Both the position numbers and the translations under genes were made by a program. From contig NZ_QMEV01000012.1 of NCBI RefSeq assembly GCF_003284935.1, positions 1-64,000 on the forward strand: a DNA stretch of 64,000 nucleotides, read 5' to 3'. This DNA comes from Mycobacterium colombiense. Its GTDB lineage: Bacteria; Actinomycetota; Actinomycetes; Mycobacteriales; Mycobacteriaceae. Positions within the stretch are counted from its first letter, which is position 1; every line of letters starts with the position of its first letter. Shown here piece after piece: positions 43,810 through 52,747 of the stretch. The notes beneath the pieces are model-generated. The model had not been told where the DNA came from. It saw only the letters and a program-made list of their open reading frames with translations, and ran no database searches.

Positions 43810-45201
43810 ATGTCGAGCACCGATCCCGTGACCAAGCCCGCCCAGTTGATGGGCTTCGGGCGCACCGCGCCGTCGGTGGCTCAGGTGCTGTCCACCCGCG
43901 ATCCGGAAGCGATCGCCAAGGCGGTCGCCCGGGTGGCCGACTCGGACGACGCCAAGGGTCGCGGCGTGATCGCCCGCGGGCTGGGCCGCTCCTATGGCGA
44001 CAACGCCCAAAACGGCGGCGGGCTGGTGATCGACATGACCGGGCTCAACCGCATCCACTCGATCAGCGCCGACACCCGGCTGGTCGACGTCGAGGCCGGC
44101 GTCAGCCTGGACCAGTTGATGAAGGCGGCGCTGCCCTTCGGCCTCTGGGTTCCGGTGCTGCCGGGCACGCGCCAGGTAACCGTCGGCGGCGCGATCGCGT
44201 GCGACATCCACGGCAAGAACCACCACAGCGCGGGCAGCTTCGGTAACCACGTCCGCTCGATGGATCTGCTCATGGCCGACGGCACCGTCCGCACCATCAC
44301 CCCCGACGGGGAGGACGCCGAGCTGTTCTGGGCCACCGTCGGAGGCAACGGCCTGACCGGGATCGTGCTGCGCGCCACCATCGCCATGACACCCACGGAG
44401 ACGGCGTACTTCATCGCCGACGGCGTTGCCACCAGGGACCTCGACGAGACGGTCGCCGTCCACCTCGACGGCAGCGAGGCCAACTACACCTACTCCAGCG
44501 CGTGGTTCGACCTGATCAGCCCGCCGCCGAAGCTGGGCCGCGCAGCGGTCAGCCGGGGCAGCCTGGCCAAGCTGGACCAACTGCCGAAGAAGCTGGCCAA
44601 AAACCCGCTGAAATTCGATGCGCCGCAGCTGTTGACGGTGCCGGACGTGTTTCCGGTCAGCGCGATGAACAAGCTGTCGTTCATGGCGATCGGCGAGGTG
44701 TATTACCGGCTGGGCGGGACCTACAGCGGCAAGATCCAGAACCTGTCGCAGTTCTATCACATGCTCGACCTGGTCAGCGGCTGGAATAACGCTTACGGCC
44801 CAAGGGGTTTCGCTCAGCATCAGTTCCTGGTTCCGCCGGATGCGATGGACGAGTTCAAGGCCATCATCCGGTGGATCCAGACCTGTGGCCACTACTCGGC
44901 GCTCAACGTGTTCAAGCTCTTCGGCCCGGGCAACCGCGCGCCGCTGAGCTTCCCGATGGCCGGCTGGAACGTCGCCATGGACTTCCCCAACAAGCCGGGG
45001 ATCAACGAGTTCCTCAACGAACTCGACAGGCGCGTGCTGGAGTTCGGCGGCAGGGTCTACACCGCCAAGGATTCCCGGACGACCGCCGAAACCTTCCACG
45101 CCATGTATCCGCGCATCGACGAATGGATCGCCGTGCGCCGCAAGGTGGATCCGACGGGGGTGTTTGCCTCCGACATGGCCCGACGTTTGGAGCTGCTCTA
45201 A
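43810..45201 (+). CDS. dprE1: Decaprenylphosphoryl-beta-D-ribose 2'-oxidase DprE1
   Basis: 463-residue FAD flavoenzyme (VAO fold) that oxidises DPR to the 2'-keto intermediate on the way to decaprenyl-phosphoryl-arabinose. FAD-binding: [16 protein letters not shown] and [23 protein letters not shown]. At residue 389 (44974-44976) the codon is GCC (Ala, in GWNVAMDF), aligned with Cys387 of M. tuberculosis in GWNICVDF. Drug-covalent benzothiazinones need that cysteine, so natural insensitivity is expected. Corresponds to Rv3790; operon with dprE2. Confidence 0.95.
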   Translation: MSSTDPVTKPAQLMGFGRTAPSVAQVLSTRDPEAIAKAVARVADSDDAKGRGVIARGLGRSYGDNAQNGGGLVIDMTGLNRIHSISADTRLVDVEAGVSLDQLMKAALPFGLWVPVLPGTRQVTVGGAIACDIHGKNHHSAGSFGNHVRSMDLLMADGTVRTITPDGEDAELFWATVGGNGLTGIVLRATIAMTPTETAYFIADGVATRDLDETVAVHLDGSEANYTYSSAWFDLISPPPKLGRAAVSRGSLAKLDQLPKKLAKNPLKFDAPQLLTVPDVFPVSAMNKLSFMAIGEVYYRLGGTYSGKIQNLSQFYHMLDLVSGWNNAYGPRGFAQHQFLVPPDAMDEFKAIIRWIQTCGHYSALNVFKLFGPGNRAPLSFPMAGWNVAMDFPNKPGINEFLNELDRRVLEFGGRVYTAKDSRTTAETFHAMYPRIDEWIAVRRKVDPTGVFASDMARRLELL

Positions 45202-45966
45202 ATGGTGCTCGATGCCGTAGGTAATCCGCAGACCATCCTGCTGCTCGGCGGTACCTCCGAGATCGGCCTCGCCATCTGCGGACGCTACCTGCAGAACGCG
45301 CACGCACGAATTGTGTTGGCCGCCATGCCCAGCGACCCCGGCCGCGACGCCGCGGTGGCGCAGATGCAGGCCGCCGGCGCGCGCTCGGTCGAGCTGATCG
45401 ACTTCGAGGCCACCGACCCGGACACCCACCCGAAGACGATCGAGGCGGCGTTCGCCAACGGCGACGTCGACGTGGCCATCGTCGCATTCGGCATCCTCGG
45501 GGACGCCGAAGAGTTGTGGCAGAACCAGCAGAAGGCGGTGCTGGCCGCCGAAATCAACTACACCGCAGCGGTTTCGGTGGGCGTGCTGCTGGGCGAGAAG
45601 ATGCGCGCCCAGGGGTTCGGCCAGATCATCGCGATGAGCTCGGCGGCCGGCGAGCGGGTGCGGCGGTCCAACTTCGTCTACGGCTCCACCAAGGCCGGGC
45701 TGGACGGATTCTATCTCGGCCTCGGAGAGGCGTTGCGCGAGTACGGGGTTCGCGTGCTGGTGATCCGGCCCGGTCAGGTGCGTACCCGGATGAGCGCTCA
45801 TGTCAAGGAAGCCCCGCTCACCGTCGACAAGGAATACGTCGCCAACCTCGCGGTGACTGCGGCCGCCAAAGGTAAGGAATTGGTTTGGGCACCAGCAGCA
45901 TTCCGCTATGTGATGATGGTGTTGCGACACGTCCCGCGTCCCATCTTCCGCAAGCTTCCCATCTGA
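45202..45966 (+). CDS. dprE2: Decaprenylphosphoryl-2-keto-D-ribose reductase DprE2
   Basis: 254-residue SDR with [43 protein letters not shown] (Tyr and Lys of the active site). Reduces the 2'-keto intermediate with NADH to give decaprenyl-phosphoryl-arabinose, the only arabinose donor of the cell wall. ATG abuts the dprE1 stop. Corresponds to Rv3791. Confidence 0.93.
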   Translation: MVLDAVGNPQTILLLGGTSEIGLAICGRYLQNAHARIVLAAMPSDPGRDAAVAQMQAAGARSVELIDFEATDPDTHPKTIEAAFANGDVDVAIVAFGILGDAEELWQNQQKAVLAAEINYTAAVSVGVLLGEKMRAQGFGQIIAMSSAAGERVRRSNFVYGSTKAGLDGFYLGLGEALREYGVRVLVIRPGQVRTRMSAHVKEAPLTVDKEYVANLAVTAAAKGKELVWAPAAFRYVMMVLRHVPRPIFRKLPI

Positions 45967-45968
45967 TC

Positions 45969-47891
45969 ATGCGCAACGCGCTGGCCACCCTGGGCCAGAT
46001 GGCCCTGGCGGCGCTCGTCGCGGTTGCCGTCGCGGTGGTATCGCTGATCGCCATCTCCCGGGTGCAGTGGCCGGCGTTTCCGTCCTCCAATCAGCTCCAC
46101 GCGCTGACCACCGTCGGCCAGGTCGGCTGCCTGGCCGGGCTGGTCGCCGTCGGCTGGGTGTGGCGGCGTTGCACCCGTCCCCGCGACCGGCTGTTGACCC
46201 GATTGGGTGGGCTGGTTTTCGTGTCCGCGTTCACCGTGGTGACCCTGGGCATGCCGCTGGGGGCGACCAAGCTGTACCTGTTCGGCATCTCCGTCGACCA
46301 GCAGTTCCGCACCGAGTACGTGACCCGGCTCGCCGACAGCCCCGCGCTGCGCGACATGACCTACCTCGGGCTGCCCACCTTCTACCCGCCGGGCTGGTTC
46401 TGGATCGGCGGGCGCGCCGCCGCGCTCGGCGCCACACCCGCTTGGGAGATCTTCAAGCCCTGGGCCATCACCTCGATCACCATCGCCGTCGCGGTCGCGC
46501 TGGTGCTGTGGTGGCGCATGGTCCGCTTCGAGTACGCGCTGATCGTCACCACCGCGACGGCCGCCGTGACGCTGGCCTACGGCTCGCCCGAGCCCTACTC
46601 GGCGATGATCACCGTGCTGTTGCCGCCGATGCTGGTGCTGACCTGGTCGGGTCTGCGCGCCGGTGACCGGCCGGACGCGCCCTCTCGGGCCGGCTGGGGC
46701 GCGGTGATCGGCGCCGGGCTATTCCTCGGCTGGGCGGCCACCTGGTACACGCTGCTGTTCGGGTTCACCGCGTTCGCGGTGGCATTGATGGCCCTGTGGC
46801 TGGCCGGCGTGCGCTGGCGGCGCAACCGCCAAGGCGGCGGCCGCGCAGCCGCCCTCGATCCGCTGCGGCGCCTGGCCGTCATCGCCGGCATCGCCGTCGT
46901 GATCGCGTGCACCACCTGGCTGCCGTTCGCGTTGCGCGCGGTGCGCAGCCCGGTCAGCAACTCCGGCAGCGCCTTCCACTACCTGCCGGCCGACGGCGCC
47001 GAGCTGACGTTCCCGATGCTGCAGTTCTCGCTGCTGGGCGCGATCTGCCTGCTCGGCACCCTGTGGCTGGTGGTGCGGGCCCGTTCGTCGGTGCGGGCGG
47101 GCGCCCTGGCCATCGGCGTGCTGGCCATCTATCTGTGGTCGGTGCTGTCGATGCTCACCACGCTGGCGCGCACCACCCTGTTGTCCTTCCGGCTGCAGCC
47201 GACCCTGAGCGTGTTGCTGGTCGCCGCCGGGGCGTTCGGCTTCGTCGAACTCGCGCAGGCGCTCGCCGCCGCGGGCCGAGACCGCAGTTGGGGCCGCGCG
47301 GTCTTTCCGGTGGCCGGGGCCGTCGGCCTGGCCGCCGCCATCGCCTTCAGCCAGGACATCCCCGACGTGCTGCGGCCTGACCTCACCATCGCCTACACCG
47401 ACACCGACGGTCATGGGCAACGCGGGGACCGCCGGCCGCCCAGCGCCGAAAAGTTCTACGCCACAATCGATCACGCCATCACCCAGGTGACCGGCAAGCC
47501 ACGCGATCAGACGGTCGTGATGACCGCCGACTACAGCTTCCTGTCCTTCTACCCGTACTGGGGTTTCCAGGGGCTCACCTCGCACTACGCCAACCCGCTC
47601 GCGCAATTCGACCTGCGGGCCGCGCAGATCAACAAGTGGTCCAACCTCAAAACCGCCGACGAACTGATCCATGCCCTGGACACCTGCCCCTGGCCGCCGC
47701 CCACGGTTTTTCTGATGCGCCGCGGCACCGGGGGCAACTACACGCTGCGGCTGGCCGAGGACGTCTATCCCAACCAGCCCAACGTGCGGCGCTACACCGT
47801 CGAGCTGCGCGGGGCGCTGTTCGACAGCCCGCGTTTCGCCGTCCAGAGCGTCGGACCGTTCGTGCTGGCCATCCGCAAGCCGGGGACGTAA
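45969..47891 (+). CDS. aftA: Arabinofuranosyltransferase AftA
   Basis: 640 residues, GT-C family, about eleven membrane helices and a soluble C-terminal domain. It puts the first arabinofuranose on galactan using the DprE1/E2 product. Hydrophobic N-terminus [20 protein letters not shown], then [29 protein letters not shown], the acidic/aromatic loop of AftA-type GT-C enzymes. ATG at 45969 sits 2 bases after the dprE2 stop. Corresponds to Rv3792. Confidence 0.93.
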   Translation: MRNALATLGQMALAALVAVAVAVVSLIAISRVQWPAFPSSNQLHALTTVGQVGCLAGLVAVGWVWRRCTRPRDRLLTRLGGLVFVSAFTVVTLGMPLGATKLYLFGISVDQQFRTEYVTRLADSPALRDMTYLGLPTFYPPGWFWIGGRAAALGATPAWEIFKPWAITSITIAVAVALVLWWRMVRFEYALIVTTATAAVTLAYGSPEPYSAMITVLLPPMLVLTWSGLRAGDRPDAPSRAGWGAVIGAGLFLGWAATWYTLLFGFTAFAVALMALWLAGVRWRRNRQGGGRAAALDPLRRLAVIAGIAVVIACTTWLPFALRAVRSPVSNSGSAFHYLPADGAELTFPMLQFSLLGAICLLGTLWLVVRARSSVRAGALAIGVLAIYLWSVLSMLTTLARTTLLSFRLQPTLSVLLVAAGAFGFVELAQALAAAGRDRSWGRAVFPVAGAVGLAAAIAFSQDIPDVLRPDLTIAYTDTDGHGQRGDRRPPSAEKFYATIDHAITQVTGKPRDQTVVMTADYSFLSFYPYWGFQGLTSHYANPLAQFDLRAAQINKWSNLKTADELIHALDTCPWPPPTVFLMRRGTGGNYTLRLAEDVYPNQPNVRRYTVELRGALFDSPRFAVQSVGPFVLAIRKPGT

Positions 47892-47897
47892 CCGCTG

Positions 47898-50800
47898 ATG
47901 AGCACCGACACCGCGCCTCAAACGGGGCCCCGCACCGCCAAAGAACTAGCATCTAGCACCGTGAAAGAGACGGACGGCAATCACCGGATCGCCCGGCTGG
48001 TTGCGTCCGTCGCCGGACTGCTCGGCGTGCTGCTGGCGATCGCCACCCCGCTGCTTCCGGTCAACCAGACCACCGCCCAACTGAACTGGCCACAGAACGG
48101 CACCTTCGGCAGCGTCGATGCCCCGCTGATCGGCTACGTCGCCACCGATTTGACCATCACCGTCCCGTGCGACGCCGCCGCCGGGCTGGCCGGACCCGGC
48201 AACGCCGGCAAGACGGTGTTGTTGTCGACCGTGCCCAAGCAGGCACCCAAGGCCGTCGACCGGGGACTGCTGATCGTGCGCGCCAACAACGACCTGGTGC
48301 TGGTGGTGCGCAACGTCCCGGTGGTGACCGCCCCGCTGAGCGAGGTGCTGAGTCCGGCCTGCCAGCGGTTGACCTTCACCGCGCACGCCGAGAAGGTCAC
48401 CGCCGAGTTCGTCGGACTCACGCAGGGACCCAATGCCGAGCACCCCGGCTCGCCGCTGCGCGGCGAGAAAAGCGGCTACGACTTCCGGCCGCAGATCGTC
48501 GGCGTCTTCACCGATCTGAGCGGACCGGCGCCGTCGGGCCTGCACTTCTCGGCGACCATCGACACCCGCTACAGCAGCAGCCCCACCCCGCTGAAGATGG
48601 CCGCGATGGTCCTGGGGCTGGTGCTGACCGCCGCCGCCCTGGTGGCCCTGCACCTACTCGACACCGCCGACGGCACCCGGCACCGCCGCTTCCTGCCCGC
48701 CCGCTGGTGGTCGCTCGGCGGGCTGGACGCGCTGGTCATCGGCGTGCTGATGTGGTGGCACTTCGTCGGCGCCAACACGTCCGACGACGGTTACATCCTG
48801 ACCATGGCCCGCGTCTCCGAGCACGCCGGCTACATGGCCAACTACTACCGCTGGTTCGGCACGCCCGAAGCGCCGTTCGGCTGGTACTACGACCTGCTGG
48901 CGCTGTGGGCCCACGTGAGCACCACCAGCATCTGGATGCGGCTGCCCACCCTGGTGATGGCGCTGACGTGCTGGTGGGTGATCAGCCGCGAGGTCATGCC
49001 CCGGCTGGGTCATGCCGTCAAGCAGAACCGGGCCGCGGCCTGGACCGCCGCGGGGATGTTCCTGGCCGTCTGGCTTCCGCTGGACAACGGCCTGCGGCCC
49101 GAGCCGATCATCGCCCTGGGCATCCTTCTGACCTGGTGCTCCGTGGAACGTGCCGTGGCCACCAGCCGGCTGCTGCCGGTGGCGATCGCCTGCATCATCG
49201 GCGCCCTGACCCTGTTCTCCGGGCCGACGGGCATCGCCTCGATCGGGGCGCTGCTGGTCGCGATCGGGCCGTTGCGGACCATCCTGCATCGCAGGATCAC
49301 CCGGTTCGGCGCGCTGCCGCTGATAGCGCCGCTGCTGGCCGCCGTCACCGTCACCGCCATCCTGATCTTCCGTGACCAGACGCTGGCCGGTGAGATCCAG
49401 GCCAGCATGCTCAAGCGGGCCGTCGGGCCCAGCCTGAGTTGGTTCGACGAGCACATCCGCTACGAGCGGCTGTTCATGGCCAGCCCGGACGGATCGGTCG
49501 CCCGCCGCTTCGCCGTGCTGGCGCTGGTTCTCGCGCTCAGCGTCACGGTCGCAATGTCGTTGCGCAAGGGCCAGATTCCGGGCACCGCCGCCGGGCCGAG
49601 CCGGCGCATTGTCGGCATCACCATCATCTCCTTCGCGGCGATGATGTTCACTCCCACCAAATGGACCCACCACTTCGGGGTGTTCGCCGGACTGGCCGGG
49701 CCGCTGGGCGCGCTGGCCGCCGTCGCGGTGACCGCCGTGGCGATGCGGTCGCGGCGCAACCGGACCGTGTACGCCGCGGTGGTGCTGTTCCTGGTGGCCT
49801 TGTCGTTCGCCAGCGTCAACGGCTGGTGGTACGTCTCGAATTTCGGTGTGCCCTGGTCGAATGAGTTCCCCGCCTGGCATTACGCCTTCGCCACGGCGCT
49901 GCTCGGGTTGACCGCGGTGGTGCTGCTGCTGGCCGCCTGGTTCCACTTCGTCGCCCCGGACAACGGGCCGCCCAGAACCCGGCTGGGGGTGCGGGCAGCC
50001 GGAATCATCCAGTCCCCCTTGGCAATTGCGACGTGGGTGCTGGTGGTGTTCGAGGTGGCCTCGCTGACGCTGGCGATGACCGACCAGTATCCGGCGTGGT
50101 CGGTCGGTCGCTCCAATCTGCAAGCGCTGACCGGGAAGTCGTGCGGGCTGGCCGAGGACGTGCTGGTGGAGCAAGACCCCGCCGCCGGAATGCTGGCGCC
50201 GGTCGGCGCCTCAGTGGGAGACGCCCTTGGCGCCGGCCTGTCGGAAGCCTTCACGCCCAACGGGATTCCCGCCGACGTGCGCGCCGACCCGGTGATGGAA
50301 CGGCCGGGTGACCGCAGCTTCGTCACCGACGAGGAGAAGACCGGCAGCAACCAGGCCGGCACCGAGGGCGGCACCACCCCCGCCCCGGGCATCAACGGCT
50401 CGTCGGCCCAGCTGCCCTTCAACCTCGACCCCGCCCGCACACCGGTGCTCGGCAGCTGGCGCTCGGGCATCCAGATTCCCGCGCACCTGCGGTCGAGCTG
50501 GTATCGACTGCCGCCGCGCGACGCGGCGGGTCCGCTGCTGGTGGTGAGCGCCGCCGGGCGCTTCGACCCCCGCGAGGTCCAGGTGCAGTGGGCCACCGAC
50601 GACCAGGCGGCCGGCGGGCACCCCGGCGGTTCGTTCCAATTCGCCGACGTGGGGGCCTCCCCGGCGTGGCGCAACCTGCGGCTGCCGATGTCGGCGATTC
50701 CGAGTTCGGCCACCCAGATTCGGCTGGTCGCCGACGACGAAGACTTGGCCCCACAGCACTGGATCGCCCTGACCCCGCCCAGGATTCCGCAACTGCGCAC

Positions 50801-51176
50801 GCTGCAAGACGTGGTGGGCTCCGCCGACCCGGTGTTCCTGGATTGGCTCGTCGGGCTGGCCTTCCCCTGCCAGCGACCGTTCGGCCATCAAAATGGAGTC
50901 GACGAGACTCCGCGCTGGCGCATCCTGCCCGACCGCTTCGGCGCCGAGGCCAACTCGCCGGTGATGGACAACAACGGCGGTGGTCCGCTGGGGGTGACCG
51001 AGCTGCTGGTGAAGGCGACCACGATGGCCACCTACCTCAAGGACGACTGGTCGCGCGACTGGGGCTCGCTGCAACGACTGACGCCCTACTATCCCGACGC
51101 GCAGCCCGCCCAGCTGCTGCTGGGGACGGCCACGCGCAGCGGCCTGTGGAACCCGGCGCCGCTGCGCAAGACCTAG
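47898..51176 (+). CDS. embC: Arabinosyltransferase EmbC
   Basis: 1092 residues; GT-C arabinosyltransferase that elongates the arabinan of lipoarabinomannan. N-terminal helix around residues 30-55, two jelly-roll-like external loops, the catalytic DDGY motif (Asp296, Asp297) in NTSDDGYILTMAR, and a large C-terminal domain with carbohydrate-binding modules ([20 protein letters not shown]) ending LLLGTATRSGLWNP. Six bases after aftA. Corresponds to Rv3793. Ethambutol target family. Confidence 0.95.
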   Translation: MSTDTAPQTGPRTAKELASSTVKETDGNHRIARLVASVAGLLGVLLAIATPLLPVNQTTAQLNWPQNGTFGSVDAPLIGYVATDLTITVPCDAAAGLAGPGNAGKTVLLSTVPKQAPKAVDRGLLIVRANNDLVLVVRNVPVVTAPLSEVLSPACQRLTFTAHAEKVTAEFVGLTQGPNAEHPGSPLRGEKSGYDFRPQIVGVFTDLSGPAPSGLHFSATIDTRYSSSPTPLKMAAMVLGLVLTAAALVALHLLDTADGTRHRRFLPARWWSLGGLDALVIGVLMWWHFVGANTSDDGYILTMARVSEHAGYMANYYRWFGTPEAPFGWYYDLLALWAHVSTTSIWMRLPTLVMALTCWWVISREVMPRLGHAVKQNRAAAWTAAGMFLAVWLPLDNGLRPEPIIALGILLTWCSVERAVATSRLLPVAIACIIGALTLFSGPTGIASIGALLVAIGPLRTILHRRITRFGALPLIAPLLAAVTVTAILIFRDQTLAGEIQASMLKRAVGPSLSWFDEHIRYERLFMASPDGSVARRFAVLALVLALSVTVAMSLRKGQIPGTAAGPSRRIVGITIISFAAMMFTPTKWTHHFGVFAGLAGPLGALAAVAVTAVAMRSRRNRTVYAAVVLFLVALSFASVNGWWYVSNFGVPWSNEFPAWHYAFATALLGLTAVVLLLAAWFHFVAPDNGPPRTRLGVRAAGIIQSPLAIATWVLVVFEVASLTLAMTDQYPAWSVGRSNLQALTGKSCGLAEDVLVEQDPAAGMLAPVGASVGDALGAGLSEAFTPNGIPADVRADPVMERPGDRSFVTDEEKTGSNQAGTEGGTTPAPGINGSSAQLPFNLDPARTPVLGSWRSGIQIPAHLRSSWYRLPPRDAAGPLLVVSAAGRFDPREVQVQWATDDQAAGGHPGGSFQFADVGASPAWRNLRLPMSAIPSSATQIRLVADDEDLAPQHWIALTPPRIPQLRTLQDVVGSADPVFLDWLVGLAFPCQRPFGHQNGVDETPRWRILPDRFGAEANSPVMDNNGGGPLGVTELLVKATTMATYLKDDWSRDWGSLQRLTPYYPDAQPAQLLLGTATRSGLWNPAPLRKT

Positions 51177-51220
51177 GCGCGCTTCGGGCGCCCTCGGCCG
51201 CGGACCTTGAAGGCCGAGAT

Positions 51221-51240
51221 CCGTAAGCCTAGACTTACGG
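51221..51240. promoter_or_regulatory. Palindrome CCGTAAG-N6-CTTACGG, putative ArsR operator
   Basis: Perfect 7-bp inverted repeat ending 3 bases before the GTG of the ArsR gene. The TAGACT hexamer at 51230-51235 would place a start of transcription at about the start codon, suggesting a leaderless transcript that the regulator blocks directly. Alternative: a terminator for embC, but no T-run follows. Confidence 0.6.
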
Positions 51241-51243
51241 TTC

Positions 51244-51567
51244 GTGGTCACTTACCAAAGCGGTGACGTGTGGCTGGCGCTGGCGGACGGGACCCGGCGG
51301 GCCATCGTGGAGCGCCTTGCCCACGGCCCGTCGGCGGTCGGCGAGCTGGCCCGCGACCTGCCGGTCAGCAGACCGGCCGTGTCCCAACATCTCAAGGTGC
51401 TCAAATGCGCCGGGCTGGTGCGCGACCGCGCCGCGGGAACCCGTCGGGTCTATCAGCTCGATCCCGCCGGACTGCAGGCGCTGCGCGCCGATCTCGACCG
51501 CTTCTGGACGCAGGCGCTGGCCGGCTACGCGCAGACCATCGACGAGATGAACGAAGGAACAACATGA
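51244..51567 (+). CDS. ArsR-family transcriptional regulator
   Basis: 107 residues, a single winged helix: LADGTRRAIVERLAHGPSAVGELARDLPVSRPAVSQHLKVLKCAGLV, then wing RAAGTRRVYQLDP. No metal-ligand cysteine pair is seen, so it is probably not a classical metal sensor; the related SRPBCC-coupled ArsR proteins sense other ligands. Stop overlaps the next gene by ATGA. Sits between embC and embA. The palindrome at 51221-51240 is a likely autoregulatory site. Confidence 0.88.
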   Translation: MVTYQSGDVWLALADGTRRAIVERLAHGPSAVGELARDLPVSRPAVSQHLKVLKCAGLVRDRAAGTRRVYQLDPAGLQALRADLDRFWTQALAGYAQTIDEMNEGTT

Positions 51568-52049
51568 CGCAGCGGATTCCGAACGTCAACCACCACGTCG
51601 TCGTCAACGCCCCCATCGAGCGCGCGTTCGCCGTCTTCACCGAGCGGTTCGGCGCGTTCAAGCCGCGCGAGCACAACCTGCTGGCGGTCCCGATCGCCGA
51701 GACGGTGTTCGAACCCCAAGTGGGCGGCCACATTTACGACCGGGGCGTCGACGGCAGCGTGTGCCGGTGGGCGCGAATCCTGGTCTACGAACCGCCCCAC
51801 CGCGTGGTGTTCAGCTGGGACATCGGTCCCACCTGGCAGCTGGAAACCGACCCGGCCAGGACGAGTGAGGTCGACGTCCGCTTCACCGCCGAGTCCGATC
51901 AGCGCACCCGGGTCGAACTCGAACACCGCCATCTGGACCGCCACGGGCCGGGCTGGGAGTCGGTCGCCGACGGCGTCGACGGCGACGCGGGTTGGCCGTT
52001 GTATCTCGGTCGGTACGCCGAGCTGTTCATCGGTGGTGACGCGCGATGA
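51564..52049 (+). CDS. SRPBCC (AHSA1-like) domain protein
   Basis: 161 residues, START/SRPBCC fold with hydrophobic cavity: VVVNAPIERAFAVFTERFGAFKP, VFEPQVGGHIYDRGVDGSV, RILVYEPPHRVVFSWDIGPTW and the terminal long helix GWPLYLGRYAELF. ArsR-SRPBCC pairs are frequent; the SRPBCC protein binds a small ligand, but which is unknown. ATG at 51564 overlaps the ArsR stop by 4 bases. Confidence 0.85.
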   Translation: MTQRIPNVNHHVVVNAPIERAFAVFTERFGAFKPREHNLLAVPIAETVFEPQVGGHIYDRGVDGSVCRWARILVYEPPHRVVFSWDIGPTWQLETDPARTSEVDVRFTAESDQRTRVELEHRHLDRHGPGWESVADGVDGDAGWPLYLGRYAELFIGGDAR

Positions 52050-52669
52050 GCTCCGACCTGATGGCCATGGCCCGCGCCGAGCGGACCGACCTCGCGGAAT
52101 TCTTGGCCACCCTGACACCGCAAGACTGGCAAGCCCCCACCCTGTGCACCCGATGGAACGTGAAAGACGTTGTCGCGCATGTGATCAGCTACGAAGAGCT
52201 GGGCGCGCTGGGCCTGCTGAAACGGTTCGCCAAAGGCGCGGTCGTGCGGGCGAACCAGGTGGGCGTCGACGAGTTTGCGGACCTGACCCCGCAGCAGCTG
52301 CTGGAGTTCCTGCGCAGCCACCTCGAACCACGGGGATTGACAGCGGGTTTCGGCGGGATGATCGCGCTCGTCGACGGCACCATCCATCACCAGGACATCC
52401 GTCGCGCGCTCGACCGGCCGCGCGAGGTGCCGCCCGATCGGCTCGCGCGGATCCTTCCCCTGGTGCCCGGCAATCCCCGACTCGGCGCCGGACGCAGGAT
52501 CCGGGGATTGCGCCTGCGCGCCACCGACGTCGAGTGGACGCACGGCGACGGGCCCGAAGTGACGGGCCCCGGCGAGGCACTCCTGCTGGCCATGACCGGG
52601 CGTCCGGCCGCCCTGGCCGACCTGGACGGTCCGGGGGTCGCCACGCTGGCGGCCCGGGTCCGCGGATAG
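52046..52669 (+). CDS. Mycothiol-dependent maleylpyruvate isomerase/DinB-like protein
   Basis: 207 residues: N-terminal helical bundle with the metal-site histidine in WNVKDVVAHVISYEELGALG, a second His in IHHQDIRRAL, and a C-terminal part ending AARVRG typical of the TIGR03083 family. It probably uses mycothiol as cosubstrate or binds a divalent metal. ATG overlaps the previous stop by 4 bases, so the three genes of this cassette are translationally coupled. 78 bases separate it from embA. Confidence 0.82.
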   Translation: MSSDLMAMARAERTDLAEFLATLTPQDWQAPTLCTRWNVKDVVAHVISYEELGALGLLKRFAKGAVVRANQVGVDEFADLTPQQLLEFLRSHLEPRGLTAGFGGMIALVDGTIHHQDIRRALDRPREVPPDRLARILPLVPGNPRLGAGRRIRGLRLRATDVEWTHGDGPEVTGPGEALLLAMTGRPAALADLDGPGVATLAARVRG

Positions 52670-52747
52670 CCGTCGATCCCCCAGGTCTGCTCCCCCGCGG
52701 CCCCGCGTCCTCATCGGACAAAGCCGCGTCGCTTACGATCGAGCCTC

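Noticed and set aside
51221-51240. The palindrome as an embC transcription terminator
   Set aside because: No T-run follows, the stem is 7 bp, and it ends 3 bases before a start codon; an operator is a better reading, though a dual role is not excluded.
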